The notes under the pieces were generated by a model. It saw only the letters and a list, made by a program, of their open reading frames with translations, was not told the origin of the DNA and searched no databases. The position numbers were made by a program, and so were the translations under genes. Source: Jeotgalibacillus malaysiensis (lineage in GTDB: Bacteria > Bacillota > Bacilli > Bacillales > Jeotgalibacillaceae). Taken from it: 64,000 nucleotides of DNA. Location of the stretch: positions 1,096,001 through 1,160,000 of the forward strand of contig CP009416.1 of NCBI GenBank assembly GCA_000818095.1, read 5' to 3'. Positions 62,417 to 64,000 of this stretch are shown one piece after another; within the stretch, counting starts at the first letter, position 1, and every line of letters begins with the position of its first letter.

Positions 62417-62782
62417 TTAGTTTTGAGCGGATTCTTTTTTCTTTTTGTTATAATCCTCGTTAAATTCCTTACCCTCAAGGTTCGGATCAAGTGTAAGAGG
62501 CTCACGGCAGTACATGCACATATCCACCCGGCCAAGCACCTTTGTCTGCTTCTCACAGTTCGGGCACGTGACGACGACAGCTTTAGTCGATAGCATCCCG
62601 ATCCAGAAGTACACCACCATACTGAATAAAATCGAAAGCATACCAAGTGTGATGAAAATTAGCATGACAATCGGGTTATCTCTGAAGAAAATCCCGCCAT
62701 ACATTACAATCACACCGATAAAAATCAGGGCGAGTGCAAATGAGCGGATTTTGTTAATTTTATTTGAATAAGTTTTAGCCAT
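62417..62782 (-). CDS. ygzB: UPF0295 family membrane protein YgzB
   Basis: A 121-residue protein like B. subtilis YgzB (UPF0295): [10 protein letters not shown] near the start, two helices (about 13-30 and 38-62), then a cytoplasmic zinc-ribbon with C-P-N-C (73-76) and C-M-Y-C (89-92), and a charged tail. Function unknown. AGGAGGG before the ATG. Lies between perR and ygxA as in B. subtilis. Confidence 0.92.
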   Translation of the reverse strand: MAKTYSNKINKIRSFALALIFIGVIVMYGGIFFRDNPIVMLIFITLGMLSILFSMVVYFWIGMLSTKAVVVTCPNCEKQTKVLGRVDMCMYCREPLTLDPNLEGKEFNEDYNKKKKESAQN

Positions 62783-62935
62783 AATTGTCCCTCCTGAACT
62801 TTTACTATATCATAGAAACCTGATAACAAAATAATGAAATCGTGACGGATTATTTAAGAAATCAAATAAAGGAAATCAACAGCTTTTGTCGAATAGGTGT
62901 AGATGAGCAACTTAAAAGCGAAGGAGCCATTACAT

Positions 62936-63796
62936 ATGGAAGATATTCTACGTCCAATCTATCAGGAGCGGGCCAGCCAGACCAACACATCAGGTATTGT
63001 CATCATGGAAAAACGTGATAAAAAAAGTCCAATCACAGATACATTTGATACCATTCTATTGATCATTGTAAAAGAAGCAGATAACCCGATCTTTATTAAA
63101 CACTACACTTACGAAGATAAAAAAGCTGCTATGCATATTGTCACTGAAGCACGATTGAGAGAATGGCTGCTGCTTGGGACTAACCGGAAAGTAGTAGACT
63201 GGCTGTTGAACGGCAGAGCCGTTTTTGACCGCAATGAATTCATCGATCAACTGCGCCAGGAACTCAAAGACTTTCCTTTCTATGGCCGTAAAATTAAAAT
63301 GGGCATTGAATATGCAAAGTTAATTAGAAGGTACATGGACGGAAAAGCTTTCTTTGAATCCAGACACTTCCTTGACGCATACAATCACGTTGTCCATTCA
63401 CTACATCATCTAGCAAGACTAGCAGTCATTGAAAACGGGTTTCATCCCGAGGTGACTGTATGGAATCAGGTCAGACAGATTGAACCTGAGATCTACAAGC
63501 TTTATGAAGAGCTCGTCAACAGTGAGGAAAGCCTTGAAAAGAGACTCGAACTATTATTCCTCGCAAGTGAATTTCTCATCCATTCAAGAATGGAAGTCGG
63601 CTCAAGTCACTTAGTCAGCATTATGGAGGAAAGAGAAAGCTGGAGCTTTCAAGATCTGCATTTGCATGAAGAACTTGGCTACTACTCTGTAGATCTTGCA
63701 GTAATGATTGAATTTCTTCTTGAAAAAGGGAAAGTCTATACTCAGCCTGTAGAGACAAAAGGAAAAGGCATTTACCACAGACATTATTATGTGTAA
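62936..63796 (+). CDS. ygxA: Nucleotidyltransferase-like protein YgxA
   Basis: A 286-residue protein matching the Bacillus YgxA family (nucleotidyltransferase-like N-terminus, helical C-terminus). M-E-D-I-L-R-P-I-Y-Q-E-R-A-S at the start and D-A-Y-N-H-V-V-H-S-L-H-H-L-A-R-L (about 143-158) are characteristic. The active-site G-S/D-x-D pattern of true nucleotidyltransferases is not convincing (D-T-F-D-T-I-L-L only), so activity is uncertain. Start at 62936: GAAGGAG nine bases upstream. In B. subtilis ygxA directly precedes an rRNA operon, as seems true here. Confidence 0.9.
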   Translation: MEDILRPIYQERASQTNTSGIVIMEKRDKKSPITDTFDTILLIIVKEADNPIFIKHYTYEDKKAAMHIVTEARLREWLLLGTNRKVVDWLLNGRAVFDRNEFIDQLRQELKDFPFYGRKIKMGIEYAKLIRRYMDGKAFFESRHFLDAYNHVVHSLHHLARLAVIENGFHPEVTVWNQVRQIEPEIYKLYEELVNSEESLEKRLELLFLASEFLIHSRMEVGSSHLVSIMEERESWSFQDLHLHEELGYYSVDLAVMIEFLLEKGKVYTQPVETKGKGIYHRHYYV

Positions 63797-63797
63797 C

Positions 63798-63833
63798 CAT
63801 AAAAGAGCAGGCTTCCGCCGGCTCTTTTATGTT
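63798..63833 (+). terminator. Terminator after ygxA
   Basis: Stem ATAAAAGAGC/GCTCTTTTAT. Confidence 0.85.
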
Positions 63834-63904
63834 TCGTTATTAAGCTGAAAATTTGCATTGAATAATCTGAAAACATGTTTTTTGAAAAACTTTTTAAAAA
63901 GGTA

Positions 63905-63996
63905 TTGATCTTTATTGCATCCCTTGTTAAGATATTAAATGTCGCTGATGAGGCGGCGTTAACGCGATAAAATAAAATTTAAAAAACTTATTGACG
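63905..63996 (+). promoter_or_regulatory. Tandem rRNA-type promoters at the window edge
   Basis: P1: TTGATC, 17-base spacer, TAAGAT (63905-63933), in a very AT-rich context. A second -35, TTGACG, is at 63991-63996, its -10 lying beyond the window. The position after ygxA is that of an rRNA operon in B. subtilis, so 16S rRNA is expected to the right. Confidence 0.6.
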
Positions 63997-64000
63997 CAGT

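Overview
The window looks like chromosomal DNA of a low-to-moderate GC, Gram-positive, motile, endospore-forming member of the Bacillales. The sequence supports this with AAGGAGG-type ribosome binding sites, a gamma-type SASP gene with a SigG promoter, a spore-cortex deacetylase, SigD flagellar/chemotaxis promoters, SigB-type stress promoters and a PerR box. Gene content and order closely follow the Bacillus subtilis yfk-yfj-yfh-yga interval that ends at an rRNA operon. Nitric oxide synthase, a class I fumarase, an AbgT transporter and divergent proteins suggest a marine or salt-associated relative outside the B. subtilis group. Jeotgalibacillus (Caryophanaceae/Planococcaceae) is my best guess, by impression only. 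No prophage, IS element, CRISPR array, tRNA or rRNA gene was found.

Layout. 1-5.3 kb: a truncated TspO-like gene, recQ, an M3 oligopeptidase and a GNAT acetyltransferase. 5.8-9.2 kb: a complete envelope-stress operon liaI-liaH-(attenuator)-liaF-liaS-liaR without liaG. 9.3-16.5 kb: DUF1349 protein, beta carbonic anhydrase, membrane-anchored MsrAB, a GyrI-like protein, queF, a frameshifted DUF421 gene, a YitT-family protein and nos. 16.5-24.5 kb: mreBH, a lipoprotein-chemoreceptor operon, an acyl-CoA thioesterase, a 47-residue membrane peptide, ampS and motAB. 24.6-38.9 kb: two AlsT-type symporters, a methyltransferase, yfkM, a second chemoreceptor, yfkK, the yfkJ-yfkI-yfkH operon, zosA, an MFS gene, an OsmC-family gene and yfkAB. 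39-46 kb: an SE1561-family protein, fumarase with a cre-like site, frameshifted pdaA, yfjP-yfjO and an aldehyde dehydrogenase. 46.3-63.8 kb: yfhF, recX, an inserted SDR gene, yfhH-yfhJ, yfhP, mutY, fabL, sspE, ygaB (frameshifted), ygaC, ygaD, ygaE, gsaB, a channel-like protein, bcp, an AbgT transporter, perR, ygzB and ygxA. rRNA-type promoters sit at the right edge.

The genes fall into regulons: SigD (motAB and two chemoreceptor units), SigB-like (yfkM, yfkJIH), SigG (sspE and probably pdaA), PerR (perR, perhaps osmC) and a self-contained Lia cell-envelope response. Oxidative-stress genes (msrAB, bcp, osmC, zosA, perR, nos) are notably frequent.

The most unusual content is between the genes. 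(i) Two degenerate arrays, upstream of liaI and downstream of fumarase, have unrelated core sequences but the same architecture: eight units spaced 21-21-21-30-21-21-21 nt, entered by the same G-run. (ii) Nine copies of a 120-130 bp structured repeat have outer stems that differ in sequence from copy to copy yet remain self-complementary. (iii) A tandem pair of a second structured repeat, upstream of perR, shows the same compensatory behaviour. Three genes carry single-base frameshifts, which may be real or may be consensus errors.
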